DNA of 64,000 nucleotides from CAWFSE01 sp963697565 (GCA_963697565.1 CAVOOM010000008.1:1-64000); one strand, 5' to 3'. Counted from the first letter of the stretch, positions 52,308-60,736 are shown. Notes: generated by a model from the sequence alone, not told the origin. Numbers and translations are program-made.

Positions 52308-53589
52308 GTGGCCAGCATCGACGCCGTCTACGCCCGCGAGATCCTCGACTCCCGAGGCAACCCCACCGTCGAGGTCGAGGTGCTGCTCGACGACGGCACC
52401 CAGGCCCGCGCCGCGGTCCCCAGCGGGGCGTCCACCGGCGCGTACGAGGCCGTGGAGCTGCGCGACGGCGACGCCGGGCGCTACGGCGGCAAGGGCGTCG
52501 AGCGGGCGGTCCTCGCGGTCATCGACGAGATCGGCCCGGAGGTCATCGGCTACGAGGCCAGCGAGCAGCGGCTGATCGACCACGCGCTCATCGACCTCGA
52601 CGGCACGCCGGACAAGAGCCGGCTGGGCGCCAACGCGATCCTCGGCGTCTCGCTGGCCGTCGCGCGCGCCGCCTCGGACTCCGCCGAGCTGCCGCTCTTC
52701 CGCTACGTCGGCGGGCCCAACGCGCACGTGCTGCCGGTGCCGATGATGAACATCCTCAACGGCGGCTCCCACGCCGACACCGGCGTCGACATCCAGGAGT
52801 TCATGGTCGCCCCGATCGGGGCGGCGACCTTCGCGCGAGGCGCTGCGCTGGGGCGCCGACGTCTACCACTCGCTGAAGTCGGTGCTCAAGGCGCAGGGCT
52901 TCGCCACCGGCCTGGGCGACGAGGGCGGCTTCGCCCCCGACCTGCCCAGCAACCGCGCCGCGCTCGACCTGATCGCCGAGGCGATCGACAAGGCCGGCTA
53001 CCGGCTCGGCGCGGACATCGCGCTCGCGCTGGATGTCGCGGCGAGCGAGTTCTGCACGGACGGCTCGTACACGTTCGAGGGCCAGGCGCGGACGGCCGAG
53101 CAGATGACGGCCTACTACGCCGAGCTGGTTGGCGCGTACCCGTTCGTGTCGATCGAGGACCCGCTGGACGAGAGCGACTGGGACGGCTGGAAGACGCTGA
53201 CCGAGGCGCTGGGCTCGCGGGTGCAGATCGTCGGCGACGACCTGTTCGTCACCAACCCCGAGCGGCTGCAGCGCGGCATCGACACGGCCACGGCCAACGC
53301 GCTGCTGGTCAAGGTCAACCAGATCGGCACGCTGACCGAGACCCTCGACGCGGTCGCGCTGGCGCACCGCAGCGGCTACCGCTGCATGATGAGCCACCGC
53401 TCCGGCGAGACCGAGGACACCACGATCGCCGACCTCGCGGTGGCCACCGACTGCGGCCAGATCAAGACCGGCGCCCCGGCGCGCTCCGAGCGGGTGGCCA
53501 AGTACAACCAGCTGCTGCGCATCGAGGAGGAGCTCGACGACGCCGCCCGCTACGCCGGCCGCGCCGCCTTCCCCCGCTTCACCGGCTGA
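52308..53589 (+). CDS. eno: Enolase (one frameshift)
   Basis: Enolase converts 2-phosphoglycerate to phosphoenolpyruvate. It has REILDSRGNPTVEVEVLL, VPSGASTGAYEAVELRD, NGGSHAD, LGDEGGFAPD, the metal ligand region SIEDPLDE, the catalytic Lys in LVKVNQIGTL, and SHRSGETEDTTIADLAV. One extra G near 52833 (TTCGCGCGAG for TTC CGC GAG) breaks the frame after the loop VAPIGAATF. About 427 codons is normal. An enolase defect would be lethal, so the break is almost certainly an error. Confidence 0.97.
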
Positions 53590-53652
53590 GGGTCCGCGGG
53601 TCGGGCCACCGCCTCCCACGTCACACCCGTCCCATCAGGCACACTCGTCGCC

Positions 53653-54197
53653 GTGACGGCCACCTCGTCGGGCAGCGCTGCCCGCCCGCACCGCGGGACC
53701 ACCCGCGATTCGGGTCGGCGCGGGGCGACGCCGAAGGGGGCGGCGCCCCGGCGCCCGGCCGGTCCGCGGCACCGCGGCCGACGGGCCGCGGACGGGCGCG
53801 GTGCTGCGGCGGTCCACGTTCACCCCGCGCGCCGCGATCCTGGCGCTGGTGCTGGTCGCCGTGGCCGTCTCGCTGCTCGTCCCGATCCGGCAGTACCTCG
53901 CCCAGCGCGCCGAGATCGCCGCCCTGCGGGCCGGGGTCTCCGACGAGCGGGACCGGGTCTCCGCGCTGCAGGCCGAGCGCGAGCGCTGGAAGGACCCGGC
54001 GTACGTCGCAGCAGCAGGCCCGCGAGCGGCTGTACTTCGTGATGCCGGGGGAGACCGCGTACCTCGTCCTGGGCGAGCCCAAGGCGCCCGAGTCCTCGCC
54101 GGGCGTCTCAGGGGTCGCGAAGCCGGCCGAGCGGCCCTGGTACGCGGGCCTGTGGGACAGCGTGCGGGCTGCCGACGCGGGCACCCTGGCGCCGTGA
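53653..54197 (+). CDS. ftsB: FtsB/DivIC-type septum formation initiator protein (two frameshifts)
   Basis: An Arg/Pro-rich cytoplasmic start leads to one membrane helix (AAILALVLVAVAVSLLVPI). A coiled coil (YLAQRAEIAALRAGVSDERDRVSALQAERERWKDPAY) and the conserved ARERLYFVMPGETAYLVL follow. FtsB/DivIC bridges FtsL and FtsQ in the divisome. Breaks lie at about 53770-53800 and at 54009 (GTCGCAGCAG for GTC CAG CAG). It is coupled to the DUF501 gene by GTGA, as in other actinobacteria. Confidence 0.88.
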
Positions 54198-54719
54198 GCG
54201 CGGCGCTCGGATCCTTCTCGGCGGCCGATCGCGCCGCGGTCGCCGCGCAGCTGGGGCGCGAGCCGCGGGGGGTACGAGGTGTGGCGCACCGCTGCCCGTG
54301 CGGAGCGCCCGACGTCGTCGAGACCGAGCCGCGGCTGCCGGACGGCACCCCCTTCCCGACGACGTTCTACCTGACCTGCCCGCGCGCCACCGGCGCGGTG
54401 AGCACGCTGGAGTCGTCCGGGCTGATGCGGTCGATGCAGGACCGGCTCGCCGACGACCCGGCCCTCGCCGCGGCGTACCGCGCGGCCCACGCGGACTACC
54501 TGGCCCGCCGGGCGGCGCTCGGCCCGGCGGTCCCCGAGATCGACGGCATCTCGGCCGGCGGCATGCCGGACCGGGTCAAGTGCCTGCACGTGCTCGTCGG
54601 CCACGCGCTCGCCGCCGGGCCCGGGGTGAACCCGCTCGGCGACGAGGCGCTCGCGCTGCTGCCGGACTGGTGGGCCGGCGGATCGTGCGTGCCGGCGGGC
54701 CGAGGACCAGGGGCCGTGA
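54194..54719 (+). CDS. DUF501 family protein (frameshift near the end)
   Basis: The protein of about 175 residues has RCPCGAPDVVETEPRLPDGTPFPTTFYLTCPRATGAVSTLESSG and DRVKCLHVLVGHALAAGPGVNPLGDEAL, the DUF501 core with possible metal-binding Cys and His. The function is unknown; it always sits between ftsB and ppx in actinobacteria as far as I recall. One extra G near 54697 removes the stop in the raw frame and fuses it to ppx. In the corrected frame it ends at TGA 54717-54719. Confidence 0.9.
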
Positions 54720-55647
54720 GGCGCCGCGTGGCCGCGATCGACTGCGGCACCAACTCGATCCGCCTGCTCGTGGCCGACCTCGACCCCTCGACCGGCGCGG
54801 CCGCCGACCTCGACCGGCGGATGGAGATCGTCCGGCTGGGGGAGGGGGTCGACCGCACCGGGCGGCTGTCCGAGGCCGCCTTGGCGCGGACGTTCGCGGC
54901 GTGCGAGGTCTACGCGGCGCGGATCGCCGAGCTCGGGGCGACCGAGGTGCGCTTCGTCGCGACGTCGGCGTCGCGCGACGCCGAGAACCGCGCCGACTTC
55001 GTGCGTGGCGTCCTCGAGCGGATCGGCGTCGAGCCGGAGGTCGTGTCGGGCGAGGAGGAGGCCGCGCTGTCGTTCCGCGGCCCCACCGGGGCGCTGCAGG
55101 CCGCCGGGATCGCCGGGCCGTACCTCGTCGTCGACATCGGCGGCGGGTCGACCGAGTTCGTCCTCGGCGACTCCTCGGTGCGGGCGTCGCGATCCGTGGA
55201 CATGGGCTGCGTGCGGCTGACCGAGCGGCACCTGCACGACGACCCGCCGACGGCTGCCCAGGTCGCCGCGGCCCGCGCCGACATCGCGGTCTCTGCTCGA
55301 TCAGGCGGCCGCGGCCGTGCCGTTGGACACCGGCGCGACGCTGGTCGGGCTCGCCGGCACCGTGACGACGCTCGCGGGGATCGCTCTCGGCCTGCCGGCG
55401 TACGACCCCGCGGCGATCCACCTGTCGCGGCTGCCGGCCGACGACGTGCACGCGATCACCGAGCGGCTGCTGGCGTCGTCGCACGACGAGCGGACGGCGA
55501 TCCCGGTCATGCACCCGGGACGCGTCGACGTCATCGGCGGGCGGCGCGCTGGTGCTCGACGCGATCGTGCGGCGCACCGGAGCGGCCGAGGTCGTCGTGA
55601 GCGAGCACGACATCCTCGACGGGATCGCCTGGTCGCTCGTCCGGTAG
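54716..55647 (+). CDS. ppx: Ppx/GppA family exopolyphosphatase (two frameshifts)
   Basis: The ASKHA-fold phosphatase degrades polyphosphate or pppGpp. It has VAAIDCGTNSIRLLVADL (phosphate 1), ATSASRDAENRADF, VVSGEEEAALSF, YLVVDIGGGSTEFVL (phosphate 2) and GLAGTVTTLAGIALGL (adenosine-like). About 310 codons matches the short actinobacterial form. The GTG start overlaps the corrected DUF501 stop. Breaks near 55292 and 55548 are each one extra base. It ends GIAWSLVR. Confidence 0.94.
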
Positions 55648-55660
55648 GCCCGCCGCGGGC

Positions 55661-55672
55661 TAGGTTCGCCCC
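55661..55672 (+). promoter_or_regulatory. Leaderless promoter of the dienelactone hydrolase gene
   Basis: TAGGTT (55661-55666) ends 6 nt before the ATG at 55673. Confidence 0.5.
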
Positions 55673-56368
55673 ATGGGACAGATCGTCGAGTTCGCGAGCA
55701 ATGGCGGCACCTGCGAGGGCTACCTCGCCCTCCCCGAGGGGGCCGAGCCGGACACGGCCCCGGGCGTCGTCGTCATCCAGGAGTGGTGGGGGATGGTGCC
55801 CCACATCAGGCACATGGCCGACCGGTTCGCCGCCGAGGGCTTCGTGGCCCTCGTCCCCGACTTCTACCGCGGGGTGCGCACGACCGAGCCGGACGAGGCG
55901 GCCAAGCTGATGATGGGCCTCGACGTCGGCAAGGCCGCCCTCGACATCGCCGGCGCGGCCGAGTACCTGCACGCGCTGCCGCTGACCACGTCGGGCCACG
56001 TCGGCGCGGTCGGCTTCTGCATGGGCGGCGGGCTGGCCCTGCTGGCCCCGACGGTCTCCGACCGGATCACCGCGACCAGCGGCTTCTACCCCGCCACCCC
56101 GTGGCCGGACTACCACCCCGACTGGTCGCGCTACCACGGCCGGAGCGCCCAGATCCACTGCAGCGAGGACGACGGCACGTCGGCCGCCGAGGGCATCCAG
56201 CAGATGGTCGACGCGATCGCCACCGCCGGCGGCCAGGTCGAGACGTTCGACTACCCGGGCAGCCACCACGCCTTCGCCAACGACGACCGGCCCGAGGTCT
56301 ACAACGCCGCCCACGCCGACGCGGCGCTCACCCGCACCTGGGAGTTCCTGCGCCGGAGCCTCGCCTGA
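55673..56368 (+). CDS. Dienelactone hydrolase family protein
   Basis: The 231-residue alpha/beta hydrolase has VVVIQEWWGMVPHIRHMADRFAAEGF, the nucleophile elbow GFCMGGG (Cys about residue 113) and the His in GSHHAFAND near the C-terminus; the Asp is within SEDDGTS. Dienelactone hydrolases act in chloroaromatic degradation, but many relatives have other esters as substrates. No aromatic pathway genes are nearby. The frame is intact. Confidence 0.92.
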   Translation: MGQIVEFASNGGTCEGYLALPEGAEPDTAPGVVVIQEWWGMVPHIRHMADRFAAEGFVALVPDFYRGVRTTEPDEAAKLMMGLDVGKAALDIAGAAEYLHALPLTTSGHVGAVGFCMGGGLALLAPTVSDRITATSGFYPATPWPDYHPDWSRYHGRSAQIHCSEDDGTSAAEGIQQMVDAIATAGGQVETFDYPGSHHAFANDDRPEVYNAAHADAALTRTWEFLRRSLA

Positions 56369-57161
56369 CCGAGCGCCGGGAGCCGTACGCGGCCCCCGGC
56401 ACGGGATGGCCGGGCGACCCGGCGACCGCGCGCACCCCGGTCGCGCGCACCGCGGAGGACGTCGGTCGGCTGGCGGCGTCGGCCCGGTCGCTGCCCGTCC
56501 TCGAGGCCCGCCAGTCGGTCTGCCGCGCCTGCCCTCGGCTCGTCGAGTGGCGCGAGGGCGGTCGCGCTCGAGCGCCGCCGCGCGTACGCCGACGAGCCGT
56601 ACTGGGGGCGGCCGATCCCCGGCTGGGGCGACCCCGCGCCGCGGGTGGTCATCATCGGGCTGGCGCCGGGTGCCCACGGGGCCAACCGCACCGGCCGCGT
56701 CTTCACCGGTGACCGCAGCGGCGACGTGCTCTTCGCCTCGCTGCACCGGGTCGGCCTGGCCGCCCTGCCCACCTCGACCCGCGCGGGCGACGGGCAACGC
56801 CTGATCGGGGCGCGGCTGGTCGCCGCCGTCCGGTGCGCGCCGCCGGCGAACCGGCCCGAGCCCGGCGGAGCGGGACGCCTGCGCCCCGTGGCTCGACCGC
56901 GAGCTCGCGCTGTGCCAGCCGACCACCCGGGTGTACGTCGCGCTGGGCGCCTTCGCCTGGGACGCCGCGCTGGCCGCGCTCACGCGGCTCGGCGACCGGC
57001 CGGCGGGCCGCAAGCCGCGCTTCGGCCACGGCGCCGAGGCCGCGCTGCCGTCCGGACGCACCCTGCTCGGCTGCTTCCACCCCAGCCAGCAGAACACCTT
57101 CACCGGCCGGCTCACCCCCGCCATGCTCGACGACGTCCTCGCCCGCGCCGCCTCGCTGTGA
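56365..57161 (+). CDS. udgB: Uracil-DNA glycosylase family 5 (UdgB-like) (two frameshifts)
   Basis: This iron-sulfur glycosylase removes uracil, and often hypoxanthine, from DNA. Motifs are SVCRACPRLVEWRE (Fe-S Cys pair), ADEPYWGRPIPGWGDP, VVIIGLAPGAHGANRTGRVFTGDRSGDVLF, VRCAPPANRP (further Cys), LGAFAWDAALAAL and GCFHPSQQNTFTGRLT. Breaks near 56558 and 56868 are each one extra base. The start is uncertain. A CTG at 56365 overlapping the previous stop (CTGA) is in frame, and no ATG or GTG is better placed. Confidence 0.9.
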
Positions 57162-57194
57162 GCGGCGTGCTGGCCAGGTCCTAGGAGCATGAGT

Positions 57195-57209
57195 TGTACG
57201 ATTCGTACA
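57195..57209. promoter_or_regulatory. Perfect palindromic operator of the toxin-antitoxin pair
   Basis: TGTACGA-T-TCGTACA has 7-bp perfect arms. It covers the TACGAT -10 box (57197-57202) and the first base of the antitoxin ATG. This is an ideal position for autorepression by the antitoxin. Confidence 0.7.
57197..57208 (+). promoter_or_regulatory. Leaderless promoter of the antitoxin gene
   Basis: TACGAT (57197-57202) ends 6 nt before the ATG at 57209, inside the palindrome. Confidence 0.5.
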
Positions 57210-57460
57210 TGACCGAGATGGCGGTGAGCGCGGCCCGCGAGCACCTGGCCGAGCTCATCGAGGCCACGAGGGCGTCGGGCGAGCCGGTCTACGTCACGCG
57301 CCGCGGCCGCCGGGTCGCGGTGATCGTGGACCCCGACGTCTTCGAGCGGCTGCTCGAGGACGCCGACGACGCCCTCGACCGGGCCGAGCTCGCGGCGGCC
57401 CGCGAGGACGACGACTTCGTCCCTTGGGACGAGGTCAAGGCCGAACTCGGCCTGCGGTGA
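57209..57460 (+). CDS. Phd/YefM (RelB-like) antitoxin
   Basis: The 83-residue protein has the Phd/YefM N-terminal DNA-binding fold (AVSAAREHLAELIEATRASGEPVYVTRRGRRVAVIVDPDVFERL). An acidic C-terminal tail (AREDDDFVPWDEVKAELGLR) would wrap the toxin. The toxin frame starts at a GTG overlapping its stop (GTGA). A palindrome at the start codon points to autoregulation. Confidence 0.93.
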   Translation: MTEMAVSAAREHLAELIEATRASGEPVYVTRRGRRVAVIVDPDVFERLLEDADDALDRAELAAAREDDDFVPWDEVKAELGLR

Positions 57461-57721
57461 TCGGCCGGCTACCGGGTCGAGATCGCCCGAAGGGCCGCCA
57501 AGGCCCTCGCGGCCCTGCCCCGCCCCGAGCAGCAGCGCGTCCGGGCGGCGATCGACCTGCTCGCCGAGACGCCGCGCCCGCCGGGGTGCGTCGCGATGGC
57601 CGGCGAGCAGTCCGTCTACCGGGTGCGGGTCGGCGCCTATCGGATCGTCTACGAGGTCCACGACCGGGTCCTGCTCATCCAGGTGATCCGGATCGGCCAC
57701 CGGCGCGACGTCTACCGCTGA
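57457..57721 (+). CDS. RelE/ParE family toxin (frameshift at the start)
   Basis: From about 57469 the frame reads GYRVEIARRAAKALAALPRPEQQRVRAAI, then SVYRVRVGAYRIVYEVHD and VIRIGHRRDVYR: a complete RelE-type mRNA interferase with the conserved C-terminal Arg/His/Tyr residues. The GTG at 57457 is one base out of frame with this. Removing one base near 57467 joins them. It is either a sequence error or an inactivated toxin. Confidence 0.85.
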
Positions 57722-57731
57722 ACTCGCCCCG

Positions 57732-57743
57732 TACGCTGCGGGG
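57732..57743 (+). promoter_or_regulatory. Leaderless promoter of the ACT-domain gene
   Basis: TACGCT (57732-57737) ends 6 nt before the ATG at 57744. Confidence 0.45.
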
Positions 57744-58256
57744 ATGCCGCAGCTCGCCGTCACCGTCTTGGGCCACGACCGCCCCGGGATCATCGCCGCC
57801 GTCACCGGCGCGCTCGCCGGGCTCGGGGGCAACCTCGAGGACTCCTCGATGACCCGGCTGCGCGGGCACTTCGCGATGACGCTCATCGTCGCCGGCAGCG
57901 GCACCGCCGCCGAGGTCGAGGCGGCCCTCGCCCCCGCCGTGCCCGACCTGCTGGTGTCGGTCCGCGAGGTCCCCGAGGAGTCCGAGCCGGAGGCCGTCGG
58001 CAGCCCGTACCTGCTCACCGTCCACGGCGCCGACCGCCCCGGCATCGTCTCGGCCGTCACCTCCGTGCTGGCCGACGCGGGCGGCAACGTGACCGACCTG
58101 ACCACCCGGCTCGCGGGCCGGCTCTACCTGCTCGTCGTCGAGGTCGAGCTGCCCGCCTCCTGCGACGTCGAGGCGCTCACCGGGCGGCTGGCCGCCACCG
58201 CGCGCGACCTCGGCGTCGAGGCGTCGCTGCGCCCGGCGGAGGCCGACGTCCTGTGA
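57744..58256 (+). CDS. Tandem ACT-domain protein, GcvR-like
   Basis: The 170-residue protein consists of two ACT domains: LAVTVLGHDRPGIIAAVTGALAGLGGNLEDSSMTRL (1-80) and YLLTVHGADRPGIVSAVTSVLADAGGNVTDLTTRL (90-165). Both have the DRPGI turn that binds amino acids. It is like the glycine-cleavage regulator GcvR and has no DNA-binding domain. It is coupled to def by GTGA. The ligand is unknown. Confidence 0.9.
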   Translation: MPQLAVTVLGHDRPGIIAAVTGALAGLGGNLEDSSMTRLRGHFAMTLIVAGSGTAAEVEAALAPAVPDLLVSVREVPEESEPEAVGSPYLLTVHGADRPGIVSAVTSVLADAGGNVTDLTTRLAGRLYLLVVEVELPASCDVEALTGRLAATARDLGVEASLRPAEADVL

Positions 58257-58816
58257 CCGGGCCGCTCCTCGCGGTCGACCTGCCGGCCGGCCGCGTGCTT
58301 CCCGTCGTGGCGGCTCCCGACCCGGTGCTGTCCACGCCGTGCGTCGACGTCGACCCCCGTGACCCGGCCGTCGCGCAGCTGGCCGCCGACCTGCTCGCCA
58401 CCCAGCGCGTCTCGCCAGGCTGCGTCGGGCTGGCGGCCAACCAGGTGGGGGTCGGCTGGCGGCTGTTCTCGGTGGACGTCTCCGCCCACCCCAAGGCGCG
58501 CACCCACCACGGCGCGTACGTGCTGGTGAACCCGCAGCTGCAGGAGGCCTCGCGCAACGAGCGCGGCCGGGAGGGCTGCATGTCGGTGCCCGACTTCACC
58601 GGCGACGTGAAGCGGGCCACCCGGCTCGTGGTCCGCGGCCTTGAGCCGGTCACCGGCCGCGAGCTGATCGTGGCCACCGACGCCTTCGAGGCGCGCTGCC
58701 TGCAGCACGAGCTCGACCACCTCGCCGGGCTGCTCTTCCTCGACCGGGTCGCCGGGGCGCACGCGATCTACCCGCGCCAGACGTACCAGGAGGGCGGCTC
58801 TGGCTCCGTAGGCTGA
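58253..58816 (+). CDS. def: Peptide deformylase
   Basis: The 187-residue metalloenzyme removes the formyl group from nascent proteins. All three motifs are present: GLAANQVGV (I, GxGxAAxQ variant), EGCMSVPD (II, metal Cys) and QHELDHLAG (III, two metal His and Glu). In motif I Ser-Pro-Gly-Cys-Val precedes GLAANQ, and motif II has Met instead of the usual Leu (EGCLS). This marks a divergent actinobacterial type. The frame is intact. Confidence 0.95.
   Translation: MTGPLLAVDLPAGRVLPVVAAPDPVLSTPCVDVDPRDPAVAQLAADLLATQRVSPGCVGLAANQVGVGWRLFSVDVSAHPKARTHHGAYVLVNPQLQEASRNERGREGCMSVPDFTGDVKRATRLVVRGLEPVTGRELIVATDAFEARCLQHELDHLAGLLFLDRVAGAHAIYPRQTYQEGGSGSVG
58809..58814 (+). promoter_or_regulatory. 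-10 element before the UAA-anticodon tRNA
   Basis: TAGGCT lies 9 nt upstream of the tRNA 5' end and overlaps the def stop. Confidence 0.4.
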
Positions 58817-58823
58817 GCGGCGC

Positions 58824-58898
58824 GCCCCCGTGGCCCAACTGGCAGAGGCAGGCCCCTTAAAAGGGCTACCGGTGTGGGTTCGACTCCCACCGGGGGCA
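58824..58898 (+). tRNA. tRNA with anticodon TAA (Leu decoding) but a short variable arm
   Basis: A 75-nt cloverleaf with a perfect 7-bp acceptor (GCCCCCG/CGGGGGC). The D arm is Leu-like (GCC...AACTGGCAG...GGC). The anticodon stem GGCCC/GGGCT encloses a CTTAAAA loop with TAA at 58858-58860. The T arm GTGGG-TTCGACT-CCCAC is perfect and the discriminator is A. The variable region is only about 6 nt (ACCGGT), whereas bacterial tRNA-Leu has a long variable arm. It may be an unusual tRNA-Leu or another isotype. Confidence 0.8.
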
Positions 58899-58905
58899 CC
58901 GCGCC

Positions 58906-59370
58906 CTACGGACGCTCGTCCAGCGGTAGGCGCGCCACCACCTCGTCGTCGTCGGTCTCCCCCGTCTCGGCGAACCCGAGGCTCGCGTACAGCGCCCGGG
59001 CCGCCGTGTTGGCCGGCTGGTAGCTGAGCGCGGCAGACGGGTGGCCGCCGGCGCGGGCCCGATCGAGCAGGGCCTGGACGACCGCCCGCCCGTACCCCTT
59101 GCGCTGCTCGGCCGCGTCGACCACGAGGCCGCCGATCCAGTACGACCGGTCGTCGGGGTCGACCGCCCAGATGGCGAAGCCGACGACGCGCCCGTCGGCC
59201 TCCACCGCCAGCGGGCGCCAGGGCGTGTCCCCGTACGCGCACATGGCGAGGTAGCGCGTGACCGGGGCGACGAAGGCCCGCTGGTCCTCGGTGACCTCCA
59301 GGGCGGCGCAGTCGCGCCAGTTGCCTGCGTCGACGTCGCTCAGGCTGACCACGGCGGGCTCCGGCGGCAT
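58906..59370 (-). CDS. GNAT family N-acetyltransferase
   Basis: The 154-residue GNAT protein has VSLSDVDAGNWRDCAALEVTEDQ at the start, WIGGLVVDAAEQRKGYGRAVVQALLDRA (acetyl-CoA motif A, Q/RxxGxG/A) and YQPANTAARALYASLGFAETGE. It resembles spermidine/BltD-type acetyltransferases, whose ligand motif is NWRDCAxLEV. The substrate is unproven. The ATG at 59370 follows a leaderless -10 box. Confidence 0.9.
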   Translation of the reverse strand: MPPEPAVVSLSDVDAGNWRDCAALEVTEDQRAFVAPVTRYLAMCAYGDTPWRPLAVEADGRVVGFAIWAVDPDDRSYWIGGLVVDAAEQRKGYGRAVVQALLDRARAGGHPSAALSYQPANTAARALYASLGFAETGETDDDEVVARLPLDERP

Positions 59371-59383
59371 GCCGGGGACGCTA
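59371..59383 (-). promoter_or_regulatory. Leaderless promoter of the GNAT gene
   Basis: On the minus strand, TAGCGT (59378-59383) ends 7 nt before the ATG at 59370. Confidence 0.5.
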
Positions 59384-59450
59384 CGCCAGGCGCCGCCCGC
59401 GTGGGCCGCCCGCCGACGCGTCCCGCGTGGCCTTTGGCCCGCGGATCGCT

Positions 59451-59495
59451 TACCGTTGTTCCACGAAACCCGAAACCGGGTTCCAGGGAGGACAC
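59451..59495 (+). promoter_or_regulatory. Promoter and 5' UTR of the Bax-inhibitor-like gene
   Basis: TACCGT (59451-59456) is the -10 candidate. A small inverted repeat AACCCG-AAAC-CGGGTT (59467-59482) precedes the GGGAGG ribosome-binding site (59486-59491). Confidence 0.4.
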
Positions 59496-60311
59496 ATGCA
59501 GAGCAGGAATCCGATCTTCTCGCGCGACGACGCGTTCGTGCCGGCAGGCAGCGCCGCGTTCGGCACCGCGCCGCCGCCGGCGGATGTGAGCCCGCAGCAG
59601 CTGGAGGAGATGTACGCCCGCCCGGCCGGCGGCCCCGCAGGCCTGGCCATGACGATCGACGACGTCGTCATCAAGACCGCCGGGATGTTCGTCATCCTGC
59701 TGGCCACCGCGGTGCCGTCGTTCCTCTACCTCGCCGAGAACACCCTCGTCGTGTTCGGCGCGGCGATCGTGGCCTTCATCCTCGGCATGGTCATCGCGGT
59801 CAAGCGGTCGACCAACCCCGGCCTGATCATGGTCTACGCGGCCATCGAGGGCGTCTTCGTCGGCGGCATCTCGGCCTGGTACCAGGCATTCGCCGACGGC
59901 GTGAACATCGTCGGCCAGGCCGTGCTCGGCACGCTGGTCGCCTTCTCGGTGATGCTCGCGCTCTACAAGAGCGGCCGGCTGCGGGCCACCCCGCAGTTCA
60001 AGAAGATGATGATGATCGCGATGGTCTCGTACCTGATCATCGCCATGGCCAGCCTGGTCTCGTCGTTCTTCGGCGTCGGCGAGGGCTGGGGCTTCTACGG
60101 CGTCAGCGGGGTCGGCCTGCTGCTCTGCGGCCTCGGCGTCGCGCTCGCGTCGTTCTCCCTGGTGCTGGACTTCGACGCCATCGAGAAGGGCGTCCAGATG
60201 GGCGTGCCCGCCAAGGAGGCCTGGCGCGCCGGCTTCGGCCTGATGGTCACCCTGGTCTGGCTCTACCTCGAGCTGCTGCGGATGCTGGCCATCCTGCAGG
60301 GCCGCGACTGA
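59496..60311 (+). CDS. Bax inhibitor-1/YccA-like membrane protein
   Basis: The 271-residue protein starts MQSRNPIFSR, common in actinobacterial members. It has a short cytoplasmic stretch and seven hydrophobic helices, with FEGVFVGGIS-like IEGVFVGGIS and LVLDFDAIEKGVQMGVPAKEAWRAGFGLMVTLVWLYLELLR near the end; the Asp residues there are the proposed calcium/pH-sensing pair of the family. It has its own leader and is followed by a strong hairpin. The frame is intact. Confidence 0.93.
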   Translation: MQSRNPIFSRDDAFVPAGSAAFGTAPPPADVSPQQLEEMYARPAGGPAGLAMTIDDVVIKTAGMFVILLATAVPSFLYLAENTLVVFGAAIVAFILGMVIAVKRSTNPGLIMVYAAIEGVFVGGISAWYQAFADGVNIVGQAVLGTLVAFSVMLALYKSGRLRATPQFKKMMMIAMVSYLIIAMASLVSSFFGVGEGWGFYGVSGVGLLLCGLGVALASFSLVLDFDAIEKGVQMGVPAKEAWRAGFGLMVTLVWLYLELLRMLAILQGRD

Positions 60312-60330
60312 CGCCTCGCGCACACACGAA

Positions 60331-60364
60331 CCGAAGGGCCGCCCCGCTGGGGGCGGCCCTTCGG
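60331..60364 (+). terminator. Strong intrinsic-type hairpin after the Bax-inhibitor-like gene
   Basis: A perfect 15-bp stem (60331-60345 with 60350-60364) has a GCTG loop, 19 nt after the stop codon, without a T tract. It lies between converging genes and can serve both strands. Confidence 0.8.
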
Positions 60365-60379
60365 CGTGCACGGGTGGGG

Positions 60380-60610
60380 CTAGCCGACGCGGCGGGCGGC
60401 GCGCGTCTTGTCGTACTCGTGCACGATGGCGGTGGCGTAGCCGTGGGAGAGCTCATGCTCGTCCTGCAGCCAGTGGACCCGCTCTTCGAACCGCGTGAAC
60501 GAAGGCCCGGCCTCCATCACCGCGTACCACTCCTTGAGTTCGCGCCCGGTTGCCGATGGCACCCGGGCCACGAGATTCGCGTGGGTCTCCTCGGAGTGGT
60601 GCAAGGTCAT
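60380..60610 (-). CDS. DUF4287 small protein
   Basis: The 76-residue protein contains VARVPSATGRELKEWYAVMEAGPSFTRFEERVHWLQDEHELSHGYATAIVHEY, the DUF4287 pattern (ATGR...W, LK..HG.....A..). The function is unknown. The ATG at 60610 follows GTGGAGGAGGACCCC, a good ribosome-binding site. It converges on the Bax-inhibitor-like gene across the hairpin. Confidence 0.8.
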   Translation of the reverse strand: MTLHHSEETHANLVARVPSATGRELKEWYAVMEAGPSFTRFEERVHWLQDEHELSHGYATAIVHEYDKTRAARRVG

Positions 60611-60724
60611 GGGGTCCTCCTCCACGACGGGGCCAGTGCGCCGGCGGCGCCTGTCCCACCCTGTCACCCGCGGGGGGCGGGCGACAACCCGGGTCCTCAG
60701 GTCAGCAGTCCCCGGGCATGCGGC

Positions 60725-60736
60725 TACCCTCCCCGA
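60725..60736 (+). promoter_or_regulatory. Leaderless promoter of the gene at 60737
   Basis: TACCCT (60725-60730) ends 6 nt before the ATG at 60737. Confidence 0.45.

Noticed and set aside
53801..55600. Apparent FtsB-DUF501-Ppx fusion protein in one frame
   Set aside because: It joins genes only because inserted bases remove their stops. GTGA overlaps and family lengths show separate genes.
55301..58105. A 934-codon minus-strand frame across ppx, hydrolase, glycosylase and toxin-antitoxin genes
   Set aside because: It is a shadow of several well-supported plus-strand genes. It has no recognisable domain and typical antisense composition.
58824..58898. tRNA-Lys misread through an indel
   Set aside because: All stems pair perfectly and the loop CTTAAAA with the Leu-like D arm does not give a Lys anticodon without breaking the anticodon stem.
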